42,924 bases of DNA. Origin: JAGOEX01 sp964630905 (lineage in GTDB: Bacteria > UBP6 > UBA1177). Shown here in pieces: positions 42,773 to 42,924 of the stretch. A model generated the notes under the pieces. It was not told the origin of the DNA, did not search any database, and was given only the letters and a program-made list of their open reading frames with translations. Every line of letters begins with the position of its first letter. Position 1 is the first letter of the stretch. The stretch spans positions 1 to 42,924 of the forward strand of contig CAZVWR010000026.1 in assembly GCA_964630905.1 (NCBI GenBank), read 5' to 3'. The translations under genes were made by a program, and so were the position numbers.

Positions 42773-42924
42773 ATGGTGGATTTTTTTGATAATTTTTTAA
42801 AAAGAAGAAGAGAATATCCAAAGATATTCTGGACTTATATTGATGTTGCAAAAAGCAAAGCCGTTTCCAACAGCGGAAGATCAAAACGGCTTCTTAAAAA
42901 AGCGGAAGATAAAGCTGAAAATTT
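42773..42924 (+). CDS. Start of an unknown gene (partial, runs off the window)
   Basis: ATG 42773 follows AAGGTGG and a consensus promoter. About 50 codons are visible: MVDFFDNFLKRRREYPKIFW... then a basic helical stretch 'SGRSKRLLKKAEDKAE'. No family can be assigned from this part. Confidence 0.6.
   Translation, partial: MVDFFDNFLKRRREYPKIFWTYIDVAKSKAVSNSGRSKRLLKKAEDKAEN

Noticed and set aside
1..42924. tRNA, rRNA or CRISPR array
   Set aside because: No cloverleaf with a GTTCGA-type T-loop, no rRNA-like stretch and no regularly spaced short repeats were seen by eye.

Overview
The window is low-GC, AGA-rich bacterial DNA from a Gram-negative organism. It has many lipobox lipoproteins, Sec signal peptides, PEGA and TolB/CsgG-like periplasmic proteins, and no sporulation or Gram-positive surface signals. 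Acidic Ser/Thr/Asp-rich linkers, cysteine-rich 'CGNG..E..C' repeats, formylglycine-enzyme-like lipoproteins and FG-GAP-like secreted proteins recall uncultured deltaproteobacterial/Myxococcota-type genomes. That assignment is an impression, not a phylogeny.

Layout. (1) 1-6.9 kb, accessory surface/toxin region: the end of an Rpn-type nuclease/transposase gene, then two orphan Rhs (YD-repeat) C-terminal tip cassettes whose shared core is nearly identical DNA about 3.07 kb apart. The first tip is followed by two membrane-anchored Cys-pair Sel1-like proteins. The second is followed by a small membrane protein and a secreted repeat protein. (2) 7.0-18.2 kb, cell-envelope/proteostasis region: a KIAV/PEGA protein, a ClpB lacking its N-domain, a 1064-aa secreted coiled-coil protein, a CAP-domain lipoprotein, a formylglycine-enzyme-like lipoprotein and an M49-like metallopeptidase. 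(3) 18.3-21.7 kb, defence-type patch: an AAA ATPase with a translationally coupled small partner, two fused gene remnants (one DUF4238), and an antitoxin with two RelB-like halves under a clear sigma70 promoter. (4) 21.9-29.4 kb: release factor 3, a secreted protein, then a compact flexirubin/aryl-polyene-like fatty-acid operon (dehydratase, thioesterase, ketosynthase, KS-like partner, ACP) running into a DUF2723 membrane glycosyltransferase. (5) 29.4-38.3 kb: two gene remnants, then CapA, TrpS, a DsbD/UreH-like membrane protein, an MFS transporter, an ankyrin lipoprotein and a COG2509 flavoprotein. (6) 38.3-42.9 kb: a RhuM gene bracketed by two copies of a 28-bp palindromic repeat, a single-chain Type IIG/ISP-like restriction-modification enzyme, and the start of an unknown gene.

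The most unusual structure is the Rhs region. Each orphan tip carries an inserted domain with four CX3C motifs. The two toxin-like tails are different in the middle but end in a shared conserved C-terminal block. The second cassette joins the preceding gene out of frame, as expected if tips are exchanged by recombination within the Rhs core. No rRNA, tRNA or CRISPR array was seen.
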